DNA of 64,000 nucleotides from JAVVXB01 sp036651815 (lineage in GTDB: Bacteria; Bacillota; Clostridia; Christensenellales; CAG-138). The position numbers were made by a program, and so were the translations under genes. Positions 63,032 to 64,000 of the stretch are shown in pieces; the first letter of the stretch is position 1; each line of letters begins with the position of its first letter. The stretch is from contig JAVVXB010000011.1 in the NCBI GenBank assembly GCA_036651815.1, positions 14,388-78,387 of the forward strand, given 5' to 3'. Below the pieces are notes generated by a model. The model was not told the DNA's origin, made no database searches, and saw only the letters and a list, made by a program, of their open reading frames with translations.

Positions 63032-64000
63032 TTAAAACTGGTATACGGGCTGTTTGATGGCCATGGCCATGGTCACACCGTTGCCCGCATTTTTACCGGT
63101 GAGCAATACGCCGCCATCGCTGCCGAGTACCGCGCTGCGTTCGCACACATTGTCTGCGCCAGTGACACTTTTGACAAATGCTGATGCCGCAAAGCTGCCC
63201 TCCACTGCCATAAGTTGCTCCGCCGTAAAGGTTGTAAACGGAAGTTTCCTGCGGCGGCAAAATTCTAAAATACCCGCCTCGTTATTTTTAAGCGTAATGC
63301 TGCACACGCGGCGAACAGCGTCTGGATGACAGCCGGATTTTCCGAGCATCGCCGCAAAAGCTTCCTCAATCGCATCCACCGATACACTCTTTTTGCACCC
63401 AATTCCAAGCGTGATCACCGGTGCAATCAACCGCAGCGCGTCCGGTCTACCCCTCGTTTTATAAGTGATCAGTACATCGTAATTCTGATCATCCAACGCC
63501 ACCCCCACAGGAATCGTCCCCAAGATAGGAAACAGACTCTTTATTGTCACCGATTCCCCTTTGAGTAACTTGCCGGATACATGCTTAATCGCTTCCGCAT
63601 TGACAATGCGCAGTCCTTGTTTAACCGCCCAACAATCAATGGCAAACAGATGATTTACATCGGTTGCGGTGGTAATCACTGGCCGCGCACCGACCATTTT
63701 GGCCAATCGAATCGCCAGATCGTTGGCACCACCCACATGGCCGGACAACAGAGGAATGCAATACTCCCCGCATTCGTCCATCACCACCACGGCAGGATCG
63801 GTCAGCTTGGATTCTATATGCGGTGCGATGGCCCGTACCGCAATGCCCGATGCACCGATGAACAGCAGCGCATCTGCATCAAAAAACCGTTCTCGCGTCC
63901 AATCGGAAAGCCCTTCCGGCGCACAGCGCGTCAACGTCATGCATTCGCCAAATTCCGCCGCAATGCGGTTGCCTAGCTGTACGCCCCGTTCCGTAAACGC
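63032..64000 (-). CDS. cbiG: cobalt-precorrin-5A hydrolase, partial at the window edge
   Basis: The enzyme opens the lactone ring of cobalt-precorrin-5A and releases acetaldehyde. The visible 322 residues include LFIGASGIAVRAIAPHIESK, PLLSGHVGGANDLA, ITTATDVN and GIGCKKSVSVDAIEEAF. The frame stays open to position 64000 (the first visible residues are AFTERGVQLGN, typical of the CbiG N-terminus, which starts near ISFTERG), so only about 10 residues lie beyond the edge. It is not a truncated gene. Confidence 0.93.
   Translation of the reverse strand, partial: AFTERGVQLGNRIAAEFGECMTLTRCAPEGLSDWTRERFFDADALLFIGASGIAVRAIAPHIESKLTDPAVVVMDECGEYCIPLLSGHVGGANDLAIRLAKMVGARPVITTATDVNHLFAIDCWAVKQGLRIVNAEAIKHVSGKLLKGESVTIKSLFPILGTIPVGVALDDQNYDVLITYKTRGRPDALRLIAPVITLGIGCKKSVSVDAIEEAFAAMLGKSGCHPDAVRRVCSITLKNNEAGILEFCRRRKLPFTTFTAEQLMAVEGSFAASAFVKSVTGADNVCERSAVLGSDGGVLLTGKNAGNGVTMAMAIKQPVYQF

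Noticed and set aside
63032..63940. N-terminally truncated cbiG
   Set aside because: The frame stays open to the window edge and the added residues match the CbiG N-terminus; the gene is cut by the window only.

Overview
The window comes from an anaerobic, acetogen-like Firmicute, most likely an uncultivated member of the Clostridia. Support for this: clostridial families throughout (DUF1836, DegV, DUF4300, DUF3786, CooT), sigma-A promoters of the low-GC Gram-positive kind, Shine-Dalgarno sites in front of most genes, a THF riboswitch, the anaerobic (cobalt-early) cobalamin route, and a Wood-Ljungdahl acetyl-CoA synthase cluster. A run of 10 Ns inside metF points to a draft or metagenome assembly. 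No rRNA, tRNA, CRISPR array, intact insertion sequence or replication origin was seen.

Region 1 (1-16.7 kb) is a cell-surface polysaccharide locus. A UDP-GlcNAc 2-epimerase gene faces left. Eleven tightly packed genes run right: an unknown membrane protein, a BcsA-like family 2 glycosyltransferase, a membrane-anchored bactofilin-like protein, a cytosolic coiled-coil/leucine-rich-repeat protein, an MBOAT O-acyltransferase with its DHHW/SGNH partner, a VTC-domain protein, DUF4956, CotH, an unknown 712-aa membrane-anchored protein and a large phosphoesterase-like lipoprotein. The locus ends in a long palindrome.

Region 2 (16.7-25.8 kb) is mixed: DegV, DUF1836, a GNAT acetyltransferase, a small lipoprotein, a glycosyltransferase/polysaccharide deacetylase pair, a DUF2179 membrane protein, an AT-rich orphan gene beside an Rhs remnant, a DUF4300 lipoprotein, and a PucR-type regulator divergent from the next block.

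Region 3 (25.9-45.9 kb) is a one-carbon island. It begins with a pterin-dependent methyltransferase, a corrinoid protein, a corrinoid reductive activator and a DUF2284 protein. Small metal-handling genes (His-rich protein, CooT), metF and the nickel ATPase cooC follow. Then come acsD, acsC, acsE, acsB, a second activator (acsV) and DUF3786. A THF riboswitch next leads an operon with a FolT-FolC fusion, formate-THF ligase, cyclohydrolase (fchA) and folD. Together these encode most of the methyl branch plus acetyl-CoA synthase. The CO dehydrogenase (acsA/cooS) and formate dehydrogenase are not in the window.

Region 4 (46.4-64 kb) has a divergent nagB/DeoR pair, a B12-riboswitch-led cobalamin-assembly operon on the minus strand (cobT, cobU, cobS, a short CobU paralogue, cobC), a NUDIX/phosphodiester-glycosidase pair on the plus strand, and a nine-gene minus-strand cbi operon (cbiG, H, J, ET, A, B, cobD, cbiP, cbiC) that enters from beyond position 64000. 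The cobalamin genes fit the heavy corrinoid demand of region 3 (AcsC, AcsD, the methyltransferase corrinoid protein).
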